Source of the DNA: an uncultured Oscillospiraceae bacterium
Lineage (GTDB): Bacteria > Bacillota > Clostridia > Oscillospirales > Ruminococcaceae
DNA length: 26,731 bases
Reading direction: 5' to 3'
NCBI GenBank assembly: GCA_934454435.1
Contig: CAKSGA010000019.1
Location: forward strand, 1 to 26,731
Shown: positions 1-7,996 of the stretch, piece by piece
Layout of the letters: each line of letters begins with the position of its first letter
Numbering within the stretch: the stretch's first letter is position 1
The notes under the pieces: generated by a model
What the model was told of the DNA's origin: nothing
The model's database searches: none
What the model saw: only the letters and a program-made list of their open reading frames with translations
Position numbers and translations under genes: made by a program

Positions 1-1
1 G

Positions 2-547
2 TACTACCCGATAATGGGTGTGGTGATACTGTACCTTGTCAATGCAGTCAACCTTACCGACGGCATCGACGGACTGTGCTCCTGCGTGACGGTGGTGTAC
101 ATGGCGGCGTTCACCTGCATTGCGGGGATACTCGGCATGTTCTGCGAGGGGCTGCTCGCACTGGTGACTGCCGGGGGCTGCATCGGGTTCCTTATGTGGA
201 ATTTCCCGCCGGCAAAGGTGTTCATGGGGGACACCGGTTCGATGTTCCTGGGAGGCGTTGTATGCGCCCTGGGAGTAGGCTGCGGCGTGGAGTTCCTCAT
301 GCTGGTCGCAGCGCTGGTGTACATCTGCGAGGCGCTTTCCGTGGTGATACAGGTGACTGTGTTCAAGATAACAAAGAAGATCTACCACACCAAGGAGGGC
401 AAGCGTCTGTTCAAGATGACGCCTATCCACCATCACTTTGAGCTGAGCGGCTGGAGCGAGCTCAGGATAGATATCGTATTCTCCCTGACCGCTGCAGTGC
501 TGGGCGCATGCTCGGTGCTGATGGCGGTGGGAATGTTCGGAAGATAA
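2..547 (+). CDS. mraY: MraY, phospho-N-acetylmuramoyl-pentapeptide transferase (5' truncated)
   Basis: The enzyme transfers phospho-MurNAc-pentapeptide from UDP to undecaprenyl phosphate at the cytoplasmic membrane, making lipid I. The reading frame is already open at base 2, so the N-terminal part lies outside the window and the ATG at 14 is internal. Visible family motifs are NAVNLTDGIDGL, the NFPPAKVFMGDTGSMFLGG catalytic-loop signature and TPIHHHFELSGWSE near the C-terminus (the HHH-E motif). Several hydrophobic segments lie between them. It is followed after 30 bp by ftsW, with no murD between, although many dcw clusters have one there. The family assignment is secure. Confidence 0.95.
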   Translation, partial: YYPIMGVVILYLVNAVNLTDGIDGLCSCVTVVYMAAFTCIAGILGMFCEGLLALVTAGGCIGFLMWNFPPAKVFMGDTGSMFLGGVVCALGVGCGVEFLMLVAALVYICEALSVVIQVTVFKITKKIYHTKEGKRLFKMTPIHHHFELSGWSELRIDIVFSLTAAVLGACSVLMAVGMFGR

Positions 548-577
548 CACGGCGGTACTGGTTCAGGAGGTCAGAGA

Positions 578-1864
578 ATGGCGTCAGATACAAGAGCTGC
601 AAGGGGCGGCGCTGTCCCGCAGCGTGAAGTCCCAGGGCAGGAGCGCAGACCCGTCAGGGGAAAATCGGCACCTAAGAAGAAGGAAAGGGAGCCCCACCGC
701 TGGTGGATCTTCTACTGGGGCGGAAGCATAGATATCCCCATGCTGGTCATTACACTGGTGCTGCTGGTAATGGGCATAACAATGATGTTCTCGGCGAGCC
801 ATGCGCTTTCGTACCGTGACAATGCAGGTGACTCCTACAAGTACGCCACCAGGCAGGTGTGGTTCGCAATAGCCGGGCTTGTAGCGATGTTCGTACTGAG
901 CTTCGTGGATTACCGCATTCTGCTCAGAGAAAGGCACCCGGTATTGTTCGGCAAGCGCCGCACCATTTCGATGGCGCATATCCTGCTGGTGCTTTCCATG
1001 GGACTTACTGCACTGGTAATTCCTTTCGGCATACGTAATATGGAGGGCGGACCGAAGCGCTGGCTGCCGCTTCCGGGCGGAGGCTCGTTCCAGCCCTCGG
1101 ATATCCTCAAGGTGGGACTTATCGTTTACCTTGCGTATTACATAACGGTCAACTACAAGAAAATGCGGCATTTCACCGTGGGACTTGTAAAGCCGTTCAT
1201 CGTTTTCGGCATTATCGTGGCGCTGCTGATGGCGCAGCCTCACCTTTCTGCGATAGTCATCATGGGCGCTATCATGATGTTTATGCTGTATATCGGAGGT
1301 ATCAATACAAGATACGTTTTGCTGGCTGTGGGCGCCGCTGTGGCGGTATTGCTGATAGCCCTCGCCGCTTCTGACTATACCTATTTCGGCGACAGAATAG
1401 CGAACACCTTCGACCCCCTCGCAGACCCCACCAAGGACACCTACCAGACATATCAGGCAGTGCTTGCGGTAGGCTCCGGCGGAGTATGGGGCAAGGGCTT
1501 TGATAATTCCACGCAGAAGTACTACTATCTCCCCGAGGCACAGAACGACTTCGTTTATGCGGTGTGCTGCGAGGAGTTCGGCTTTATAGGCGGCGTGGTC
1601 ATCATTCTGCTGTTCCTGATATTCGTGTTCAGGGGGTTCTACATCGGCAGGAAGTCCGATGACAGAATGGGACTCATGCTGTGCACGGGCATTTCCCTCC
1701 AGGTGGGACTTCAGGCGCTGCTGAACATCGGCGTAAACGTTTCTGCTGTGCCGAACACCGGTATTTCCATGCCGTTCTTCAGCTACGGAGGTACGGCGCT
1801 GTTCATGCTGCTGTGTGAGATAGGACTTATGCTGTCGGTGTCCAGGCGGGCAAAACTCAGTTAA
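578..1864 (+). CDS. ftsW: FtsW/SpoVE/RodA-family lipid II polymerase (SEDS)
   Basis: This is a 428-residue SEDS protein, a peptidoglycan glycosyltransferase of the inner membrane that polymerises lipid II with a class B PBP. The first ~42 residues are basic and hydrophilic, and about ten hydrophobic segments follow. Recognisable signatures are GGPKRWLPLP with FQPSDILK (residues ~165-185), FDPLADPTKDTYQTYQA with a following GSGGVWGKGF, the NDFVYAVCCEEFGFIGG block, and VPNTGISMPFFSYGGTALF near the C-terminus. A ribosome binding site, AGGAGGT, lies about 7 bp before the ATG. It sits between mraY and murG, so septal FtsW is preferred over RodA. SpoVE cannot be excluded by sequence alone, because clostridial SpoVE genes sit at the same locus. 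Confidence 0.92.
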   Translation: MASDTRAARGGAVPQREVPGQERRPVRGKSAPKKKEREPHRWWIFYWGGSIDIPMLVITLVLLVMGITMMFSASHALSYRDNAGDSYKYATRQVWFAIAGLVAMFVLSFVDYRILLRERHPVLFGKRRTISMAHILLVLSMGLTALVIPFGIRNMEGGPKRWLPLPGGGSFQPSDILKVGLIVYLAYYITVNYKKMRHFTVGLVKPFIVFGIIVALLMAQPHLSAIVIMGAIMMFMLYIGGINTRYVLLAVGAAVAVLLIALAASDYTYFGDRIANTFDPLADPTKDTYQTYQAVLAVGSGGVWGKGFDNSTQKYYYLPEAQNDFVYAVCCEEFGFIGGVVIILLFLIFVFRGFYIGRKSDDRMGLMLCTGISLQVGLQALLNIGVNVSAVPNTGISMPFFSYGGTALFMLLCEIGLMLSVSRRAKLS

Positions 1865-1897
1865 ATAAACCACGAAAACGAAAGGTGAGGTCTATAT

Positions 1898-3040
1898 ATG
1901 AAAGCGATATTTGCAGCCGGCGGCACCGCCGGACATATCAACCCGGCACTGGCGATAGCCGATAAGTTCAAAAGTGTGTTCCCGGAGGCGGAGATACTCT
2001 TCATCGGCACTCCCCAGGGAATGGAAGCCCGGCTTGTCACCAAAGCCGGCTACGACTTCGCCCCGGTGGAGATGGCGGGATTTCAGCGCCATATCTCGAT
2101 ACAGAACATCGGCAGGAACGCAAAGGCGGCGTATCTTTACCTGTTCGCCGCAAAGCGTGCCGTGCGGAAGATACTCAGGGATTTCAAACCGGATATCGTT
2201 ATCGGCACCGGCGGCTACGTCACCGGAACAGTTCTGGGACAGGCCGCTGCGATGGGAATTAAGACTGTCACCCATGAGAGCAACTCCTACCCCGGCATGG
2301 CTACGAGAATGCTTGCGAAAAAGGCGGACAAGGTCCTGCTTGCCACCGCAGACGCTGAAAAGTACCTCAAGAGCACCGAGCACTGCGTTGTCACGGGCAA
2401 CCCGCTGCGCTCCAACATCGAGATAGAGGAGCGCTCCGCTGCAAGAAAGCGCCTGGGGCTGCCGGATCAGTTCACGATACTTTCCTTTGGCGGAAGCCTT
2501 GGTGCGAACCGCATAACCGAGGCTGTCGCAGAGCTTATAGCCTGGGAGGAAAAGACCGGCGGCATAAACCACATACATTCCTACGGCGGCAAGGGCAAAG
2601 AGCTCTTCTACAGCGCCCTGGAGCAGAGCGGAGCGCACGAGGACAAGCAGAAGCACATCTTCCGGGACTACATCGACAACATGTACACCTGTATGTGTGC
2701 AGCGGACCTCATCATCTCCCGTGCCGGTGCAATGACCATAACCGAGCTGATGGCGATAGGCAGACCGGCGATACTTGTCCCCTATCCCAACGCAGCGGAG
2801 AACCACCAGTACTACAATGCACTGACCCTCAGCGACGCCCACGCAGCGGTGCTCATAGAGGACAAGGACCTCACCAGGGCAAGACTTGTGGAGGAGGTGT
2901 CGGCGCTGTATTCCGACCGCAGCAGGCTGGCGCTGATGGAGGAGAACTCCCGCCGTTCTGCGAAAAATGACGCAGCCGGGAGGATCCTCAGCGAGATACT
3001 CGACCTGCTGGGAGAGGACGGCGCAGAAAAGTCCCTTTGA
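1898..3040 (+). CDS. murG: MurG, UDP-GlcNAc:lipid I N-acetylglucosaminyltransferase
   Basis: MurG is a peripheral GT28 glycosyltransferase that adds GlcNAc to lipid I to give lipid II on the inner face of the membrane. The 380-residue product has the N-terminal GGTAGHINPALAIAD loop, HESNSYPGMATRM, the FGGSLGANRITEAV phosphate-binding loop and the C-terminal donor-site region SRAGAMTITELMAIG followed by PYPNAAENHQYYNA. The length is typical of the family. The start ATG has AGGTGAGG 8 bp upstream. The gene lies 33 bp after ftsW and 57 bp before murA and is probably co-transcribed with both. The gap to murA contains a hairpin, listed separately. Confidence 0.95.
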   Translation: MKAIFAAGGTAGHINPALAIADKFKSVFPEAEILFIGTPQGMEARLVTKAGYDFAPVEMAGFQRHISIQNIGRNAKAAYLYLFAAKRAVRKILRDFKPDIVIGTGGYVTGTVLGQAAAMGIKTVTHESNSYPGMATRMLAKKADKVLLATADAEKYLKSTEHCVVTGNPLRSNIEIEERSAARKRLGLPDQFTILSFGGSLGANRITEAVAELIAWEEKTGGINHIHSYGGKGKELFYSALEQSGAHEDKQKHIFRDYIDNMYTCMCAADLIISRAGAMTITELMAIGRPAILVPYPNAAENHQYYNALTLSDAHAAVLIEDKDLTRARLVEEVSALYSDRSRLALMEENSRRSAKNDAAGRILSEILDLLGEDGAEKSL

Positions 3041-3054
3041 CCAAAAAAGCTCCA

Positions 3055-3090
3055 CCCGCATACTATGGGAACATAGCAATGCGGGAGGAG
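3055..3090 (+). promoter_or_regulatory. Hairpin overlapping the murA ribosome binding site
   Basis: CCCGCAT (3055-3061) pairs with ATGCGGG (3079-3085), and inside it CTATG (3063-3067) pairs with CATAG (3072-3076) around a GGAA loop. The last G residues of the outer stem are part of the GGGAGGAG Shine-Dalgarno sequence for murA (ATG at 3098). No T-tract follows, so it is not an intrinsic terminator. It could modulate murA translation or stabilise the mRNA; this is inferred from the base pairing only. Confidence 0.5.
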
Positions 3091-3097
3091 TGATTTC

Positions 3098-4366
3098 ATG
3101 GCAAACAACCAGAAGCTGGTCATAAACGGCGGGCGGAGGCTTGAGGGCGAGATAGCGGTGCATGGTGCGAAGAACAGCGCCCTCCCGCTGCTGGCTGCAA
3201 CGATACTGGCTCACGGAGAGTGCATTCTGCACAACTGCCCGGCGCTGACCGATGTTGACGCCGCATGCAGGATACTTTCCTGCCTCGGGTGCAGGTGCAG
3301 CAGGAACGGCAGCACGGTCTGCGTGGACCCTGCCAATGTCTGCGGCAATGAGATACCGGATAATCTCATGCGGGAGATGAGGTCATCGATAGTGTTCCTG
3401 GGGGCGGTGCTGGGGAGAACGCACCGGTGCAGGCTGACTTTCCCCGGCGGGTGCGAGCTCGGCGCAAGGCCCATAGACCTTCACCTCGCTGCCCTGCGGG
3501 AGATGGGGGCGGTCATTGACGAACAGCACGGCTGGCTCGACTGCACGGCGCCCGGAGGGCTCCACGGCGCACGTATCACGCTGTCGTTCCCCTCGGTGGG
3601 GGCAACGGAGAACATAATGCTCGCAGCGGCCTGCGCAGAGGGTCAGACCGAGATACACAACGCCGCCCGGGAGCCCGAGATAGTGGACCTTGCGGACTTC
3701 CTGAACAAGTGCGGGGCACGCATTTCCGGCGCCGGGGACAGCACCATAGTCATAGACGGCGTGAAGCGCCTGGAGGCTGCGGAGCACAGTGTCATTCCAG
3801 ACAGGATAGCGGCGGGGACGTACCTCTGCTGCGCAGCGGTCACCCGGGGAGAGCTGATACTTACCCGCTGCTGCCAGGAGCATATGACGGGTTATCTCCA
3901 GGTACTGGAGAACATGGGCTGCCGGGTGTATCCCTACGGCGGGGGAAAGCTGTACATAAGCTGCAGCCGCCGGCTCACCTCACCGCCTACGATACGTACT
4001 ATGCCGTATCCCGGGTTCCCTACGGATATTCAGGCGCCGTTCATGACGGTGTGCGCCGTTGCTGAGGGAACGTCGGTGTTCGTGGAGAATATTTTCGAGA
4101 ACCGTTATCGTCATGTCCCGGAGCTTATACGGCTGGGGGCTTCGATAAAGGTGGAGGGCAGGGTCGCTGTGGTGCAGGGAGTTCCACTGCTTTCCGGCGC
4201 ACGGCTTTGTGCGGGGGAGCTCCGGGGCGGAGCTGCGCTCGTAACTGCCGCCCTTGCCGCAGAGGGCACCTCGGAGATCTCCGGCGTTGGCTACATCGAC
4301 CGGGGCTATGAGTGTATCGAGAAAACGCTGAGATCAGTCGGCGCAGATATCTCCCGGGTGGGCTAG
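3098..4366 (+). CDS. murA: UDP-N-acetylglucosamine 1-carboxyvinyltransferase (MurA)
   Basis: MurA transfers enolpyruvate from PEP to UDP-GlcNAc, the first committed step of peptidoglycan precursor synthesis in the cytoplasm and the fosfomycin target. The 422-residue protein has HGAKNSALPLLAA near the N-terminus (catalytic Lys25-Asn26 pair) and FPGGCELGARPIDLHL with Cys119 at the fosfomycin-reactive position, so Asp has not replaced Cys. It also has PYPGFPTDIQAPF and the NIFENRYRHVPEL segment. GGGAGGAG precedes the ATG and the gene ends with TAG. A second MurA paralogue is common in Bacillota, so this may be one of two. Its place between murG and ftsQ fits a dcw cluster. Confidence 0.93.
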   Translation: MANNQKLVINGGRRLEGEIAVHGAKNSALPLLAATILAHGECILHNCPALTDVDAACRILSCLGCRCSRNGSTVCVDPANVCGNEIPDNLMREMRSSIVFLGAVLGRTHRCRLTFPGGCELGARPIDLHLAALREMGAVIDEQHGWLDCTAPGGLHGARITLSFPSVGATENIMLAAACAEGQTEIHNAAREPEIVDLADFLNKCGARISGAGDSTIVIDGVKRLEAAEHSVIPDRIAAGTYLCCAAVTRGELILTRCCQEHMTGYLQVLENMGCRVYPYGGGKLYISCSRRLTSPPTIRTMPYPGFPTDIQAPFMTVCAVAEGTSVFVENIFENRYRHVPELIRLGASIKVEGRVAVVQGVPLLSGARLCAGELRGGAALVTAALAAEGTSEISGVGYIDRGYECIEKTLRSVGADISRVG

Positions 4367-4399
4367 CCGGGACGTTAACAAACAGAAGGAGCACAGAAA

Positions 4400-5446
4400 A
4401 TGGACAGCAGAAACCAGAACAGCCGTCCGGGCAGAGGAAACCGGGGAACTCCGCAGAGAAGCGTTCAGTCCCGCAGACCGTCAGCCCCCGTGAACGGAAG
4501 AACGCCGGAGCAGTCCCGCAGGCAGGGAGCTCCCCAGGGACGCCCGGGTCAGGCACAGCCCCGCAGGCAGCAGACCCCGGAGCAGCGCCGCAGGGCTGAC
4601 CGTGCGTACCGTCAGGCTACGGTACATCGTGACGTCCGCAGCAGGCGCCGGGGCAGGCGTGGCGGAAACTATGTGATGTATTATATTCTGGGTGCTGCGG
4701 TGATTATTACTGTGCTGATAGTCCTTGCGAACACCGTGCTGTTCAACTGCACCTCCATCGAGGTGGAGGGGAACTCCCGCTACACTGCGGAGCAGATAGT
4801 CACCCAGTCCGGGCTGGAAAAGGGGCAGAATCTGCTGCATATGGATACTGACTCCGCCGGAATGAGGATCTCTGCGGCGTTTCCGTATATAGACGAGGTG
4901 GAGGTGCAGAAGTCCTTCCCCACGAAGATAATGATCGTTGTAAAGGAAGCCGAGAAGTGGTATCAGGTCAGCAGCTCCGGTGTGAATGCGGCGATCTCCC
5001 GAATGGGCAGGATAGTGGAGCTCGGCAGCACGCCGGGGCTTCCGGTGGTGGAGGGCTACGACCCCGAGGAGCTGGCTCCGGGAAAGACCCTGGCGTCGAA
5101 CGAGCAGGGCAAGACCCCGATACCCGCCCAGATACTTGAAAGCGCCGAGAAATTTGGCATTGCGGATATCACACTCATTGACATGACCGACCGCTTTGAT
5201 ATCTCAATCGACTGCGGCAGCAACATCACGCTGCTGATAGGCGGCGTTGCGGACATAGACGTGAAGTTCGCCGAAGCCGCCGAGGCTATTCGCCGGGAGC
5301 ATGACAACGTGACGATAGATCTCCGGGCGGACGAGAAGATGTTCGTGCGTGACAAGAACGAGCAGGAGCAGGTGCTGCCTGATCTCGGGCCGACAAAGGA
5401 GGGCACTTCCGAGGACTCCACCGGCGAAGCTCACACTGCGGAATAA
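4400..5446 (+). CDS. ftsQ: FtsQ/DivIB-type cell division protein with POTRA domain
   Basis: This 348-residue bitopic division protein stabilises the FtsL/FtsB complex and septal peptidoglycan synthesis. It has an unusually long N-terminal cytoplasmic tail (~residues 1-88), rich in Arg, Gln, Pro and Gly and probably disordered. A single transmembrane helix follows (YYILGAAVIITVLIVLANTV), then a POTRA domain starting at FNCTSIEVEGNSRYTAEQI and containing FPYIDEVEVQKSFPTKI. A beta-rich region comes next, and the C-terminus is acidic. AAGGAG lies 8 bp before the ATG. It follows murA by 33 bp and precedes ftsZ by 169 bp, where ftsA would often be found but is absent. Confidence 0.88.
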   Translation: MDSRNQNSRPGRGNRGTPQRSVQSRRPSAPVNGRTPEQSRRQGAPQGRPGQAQPRRQQTPEQRRRADRAYRQATVHRDVRSRRRGRRGGNYVMYYILGAAVIITVLIVLANTVLFNCTSIEVEGNSRYTAEQIVTQSGLEKGQNLLHMDTDSAGMRISAAFPYIDEVEVQKSFPTKIMIVVKEAEKWYQVSSSGVNAAISRMGRIVELGSTPGLPVVEGYDPEELAPGKTLASNEQGKTPIPAQILESAEKFGIADITLIDMTDRFDISIDCGSNITLLIGGVADIDVKFAEAAEAIRREHDNVTIDLRADEKMFVRDKNEQEQVLPDLGPTKEGTSEDSTGEAHTAE

Positions 5447-5519
5447 GCCGGTTGGAGAAAGACACAAACGGCGGGTCGTAAGCTCGGTATAATTTGTCAA
5501 AATATTTTTGAAAAAACAG

Positions 5520-5548
5520 TTGAAATTATTTTTCTAATCTGATATAAT
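5520..5548 (+). promoter_or_regulatory. SigA-type promoter of ftsZ
   Basis: TTGAAA (5520-5525), a 17 bp spacer and TATAAT (5543-5548) stand in an AT-rich gap between ftsQ and ftsZ. The match to the vegetative consensus is near-perfect. It gives ftsZ its own promoter, independent of the upstream cell-wall genes. Confidence 0.85.
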
Positions 5549-5615
5549 AGTAAGTAGTTATATCGACAGGGGAGTGTTATATTCCGGCGTCGTAAAAATG
5601 ATGGAGGGAAAACAG

Positions 5616-6752
5616 ATGGCATTTGAGATAGATAATCACGATGACGAATTTGTAATGGACGATGATTTTGAGGATCAGACCAAAATAATGGTCATCGGCG
5701 TCGGCGGAGGCGGCGGTAACGCTGTCAGCCACATGGTAGAGGGCGGAATGACCGGTATCGACTATGTTGTTGCAAATACCGATGTTAAGGCTCTCCGTTC
5801 AAAGGACGGCAGCCGTATGCGCCGTATCCAGATAGGCAAGAAGCGCACCAAGGGTCAGGGCGCCGGCAACAAGCCCCAGGTCGGACAGGAGTCCGCGGAG
5901 GAGAACCGTGACGACCTCAAGGCAGTCATGGAGGACGAGTCCATGGTATTCATCGCTGCCGGAATGGGCGGCGGAACCGGTACTGGTGCAGCTCCGGTAG
6001 TTGCGAACATCGCAAAGGAGCTCGGCAAGCTGACTGTCGGCGTTGTCACAAAGCCTTTCGCTTTCGAGGGCCAGGCAAAGATGAACCAGGCGCTCAAGGG
6101 CATCGCAGAAATGCGCAAGTATGTTGACTCCCTTATCGTTATCCCTAACGAGAAGGTAAAGGAGATCTCCAACGCAAAGCTCAGCATGATCGACGCATTC
6201 AAGGCTGTGGACAGTGTTCTGTACAAGGCTGTTAAGGGTATTTCCGATCTTGTAAAGGGCGTAGGTTTCATGAGCGTGGATTTCGCAGACGTCACCATGG
6301 CGCTGAAGGACTCCGGTATCGCACATATGGCTATCGGCACCGGAAAGGGCGAGAACAAGAACGAGGACGCACTCAACCAGGTGCTGCACAGCCCGCTGCT
6401 TGAGACCTCTATCCTTGGTGCACGCAGACTGCTCATAAACATCAGCATTCCGATGACCACCTCCGCTGATGAGGTAGACGGTATTGCAAGCGAGATCACA
6501 AAGAACGCTGCGCCGGACGCAGAGATCAAGATGGGCATGCAGTTCGACGAGTCCCTTGCAGAGGACGAGGTTTCCGTTATCGTTATCGCAACGGACTTCA
6601 TCACTGACGAGGACGGAACTCCCATTGACCCGGCAGCTTCTGACAGCGCTTCCGCTGCGGGCACCGCTGCTTCTCCGTTCGGTGGCCAGACTCCCACATT
6701 CGGCGGGGACAACGACATCGACAAGCTCATCAATATCCTGAGCTCCAAGTGA
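5616..6752 (+). CDS. ftsZ: Cell division GTPase FtsZ
   Basis: FtsZ is the tubulin-like GTPase that polymerises into the Z-ring at midcell. From the chosen start the protein has 378 residues. The ATG at 5616 is preferred over the in-frame ATG at 5574 because GGAGGG lies 7 bp upstream. Motifs are IMVIGVGGGGGNAV (nucleotide binding), the tubulin signature GMGGGTGTGAAPVVA, VTKPFAFEG, and the synergy-loop region LKDSGIAHMAIGTGKGENK. A variable Ala/Ser/Gly-rich linker follows. The C-terminus, DNDIDKLINILSSK, is acidic or hydrophobic and lacks the usual (D/E)IPxFLR-type peptide that binds FtsA, ZipA or SepF. This agrees with the absence of ftsA next door. A terminator follows. Confidence 0.97.
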   Translation: MAFEIDNHDDEFVMDDDFEDQTKIMVIGVGGGGGNAVSHMVEGGMTGIDYVVANTDVKALRSKDGSRMRRIQIGKKRTKGQGAGNKPQVGQESAEENRDDLKAVMEDESMVFIAAGMGGGTGTGAAPVVANIAKELGKLTVGVVTKPFAFEGQAKMNQALKGIAEMRKYVDSLIVIPNEKVKEISNAKLSMIDAFKAVDSVLYKAVKGISDLVKGVGFMSVDFADVTMALKDSGIAHMAIGTGKGENKNEDALNQVLHSPLLETSILGARRLLINISIPMTTSADEVDGIASEITKNAAPDAEIKMGMQFDESLAEDEVSVIVIATDFITDEDGTPIDPAASDSASAAGTAASPFGGQTPTFGGDNDIDKLINILSSK

Positions 6753-6781
6753 CCGAATAAACACAATAATCATCAGAAGAT

Positions 6782-6806
6782 CCGCACTTATAAGGTGTGG
6801 GTTTTC
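6782..6806 (+). terminator. Intrinsic terminator after ftsZ
   Basis: CCGCACTT (6782-6789) pairs with AGGTGTGG (6793-6800), including G-U pairs, around a 3-base loop. It is followed by GTTTTC. It starts 30 bp after the ftsZ stop codon. Confidence 0.75.
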
Positions 6807-6915
6807 TGTCGTTAGGGATTACTTTTTTGTTTTATTTTTCTTGTTGCACATAGTCCAAATATCCTGGAAAGATGTTTGGGAATTTGTATAAAGAATATAA
6901 AGTTCTCAAAAAGAC

Positions 6916-6944
6916 TTGAATTTTCTTTGGATTTGATATACAAT
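6916..6944 (+). promoter_or_regulatory. SigA-type promoter of the 7010-11414 gene unit
   Basis: TTGAAT (6916-6921), a 17 bp spacer and TACAAT (6939-6944) lie about 65 bp before the start codon of the secreted protein gene. The leader between them is AT-rich. Confidence 0.75.
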
Positions 6945-7009
6945 AAACATATGCAGCAATATATAAAGACTGCTTTTAATATGTGTTGAACTACTGGAGG
7001 TACACTATC

Positions 7010-7963
7010 ATGTTTACAAAATTCAGGCGTGCCGTATGCGCTGTCTGTGCTGCGGCTGTGATGGCTGCGGTTTCAGTGAGTGCGTCTGCGGACTATACTT
7101 ATTCTATCGCCGACAGTAAGCTCTGCGATGAGATCGATGCGGATACTCAGGATGTGAACGGCTCCGAGGGTACATTCACAACTAAATTCAGCGACAGCAC
7201 CGGCGATGATTTCCTTTCGCTGCGTTTCAGGCTGTTCAACGAATATGCTGACAATGACTTCTGGAACAGCGATGATGTTTCCGTTTCCGTGGACGTCAAG
7301 CTGGAAACTGAGGGCAAGGACGTTATCGGCTGTATGCCTGCGTTCACAACGAACTGGGGCTGGATCGATCCGTCCGGTTATACTGAGCTCAAGTACGGCG
7401 AGTGGGTAACTGTCACCGAGAGCGGCAAGCACTTCTATGAGGGCTTCGGCAATAAGAAGCCGGCATACATCATGTTCCAGGTAAGGACCAACTGGGGTGC
7501 TGAGGCCCAGGGAGAAGTCACCCTTTCCGTAAGGAATTTCCGTATCGAAACCAGCGGCGCCGCAGCAGTTACCGAGCCGGAGGAAACGACCTCCGCTACT
7601 GACACCTCCGCTCCCGATGAGGTAAAGCAGCCTACCGCTGAAGCAACCACCAGCGAGCCGGCGCTCAATACCGGGGAGAATTCCGCTTCCAATACTGCCG
7701 ACGCAGCTTCCACCGCTGAGGAGCAGTCCACGAAGGAAGCGACAAGCACCATCAGCACTCCTGATGACAGCAAGCCGTCCCAAACTGATGCGACCACGAT
7801 CAACGTTCCTGAGATGGAGGGCGAGCAGCCGCAGAACTACTCCGACTACTACAAGGAAGAGTCCCCTGTAGTGATGATACTGATCATTATCGGCGTTGCA
7901 GCGGTGATCGTTGCGGGCGCAGTCATCGGTTATATATTCTACAAGAAAAAGAAATACTATTGA
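7010..7963 (+). CDS. Secreted, tail-anchored surface protein with possible beta-sandwich domain
   Basis: I do not recognise a named family. The 317-residue product starts at the ATG preceded by GGAGG (6996-7000), so the in-frame ATG at 6983 was not used. It has a Sec signal peptide (FRRAVCAVCAAAVMAA core, probable cleavage after SASA). Next is a domain of ~150 residues rich in aromatic residues and alternating beta-type sequence (FRLFNEYADNDFW, YGEWVTVTESGKHFYEGFG, YIMFQVRTNWG), which could be a carbohydrate-binding beta-sandwich; that is inference. A Thr/Ser/Glu/Ala-rich linker follows (~residues 185-280), then a C-terminal transmembrane helix with a KKKKYY tail. No LPXTG-like motif is seen before the helix. 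It is the first gene of a probable three-gene operon. Confidence 0.8.
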   Translation: MFTKFRRAVCAVCAAAVMAAVSVSASADYTYSIADSKLCDEIDADTQDVNGSEGTFTTKFSDSTGDDFLSLRFRLFNEYADNDFWNSDDVSVSVDVKLETEGKDVIGCMPAFTTNWGWIDPSGYTELKYGEWVTVTESGKHFYEGFGNKKPAYIMFQVRTNWGAEAQGEVTLSVRNFRIETSGAAAVTEPEETTSATDTSAPDEVKQPTAEATTSEPALNTGENSASNTADAASTAEEQSTKEATSTISTPDDSKPSQTDATTINVPEMEGEQPQNYSDYYKEESPVVMILIIIGVAAVIVAGAVIGYIFYKKKKYY

Positions 7964-7996
7964 TAAAGGACCCTGGTGGTCTGAACGGAGGGAAGC

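Noticed and set aside
584..1873. Long open frame on the minus strand opposite ftsW (and similar ones opposite murG and ftsZ)
   Set aside because: The encoded proteins are His/Arg/Gln-rich, lack ribosome binding sites and lie opposite well-recognised conserved genes; such frames arise from the codon bias of GC-rich genes.
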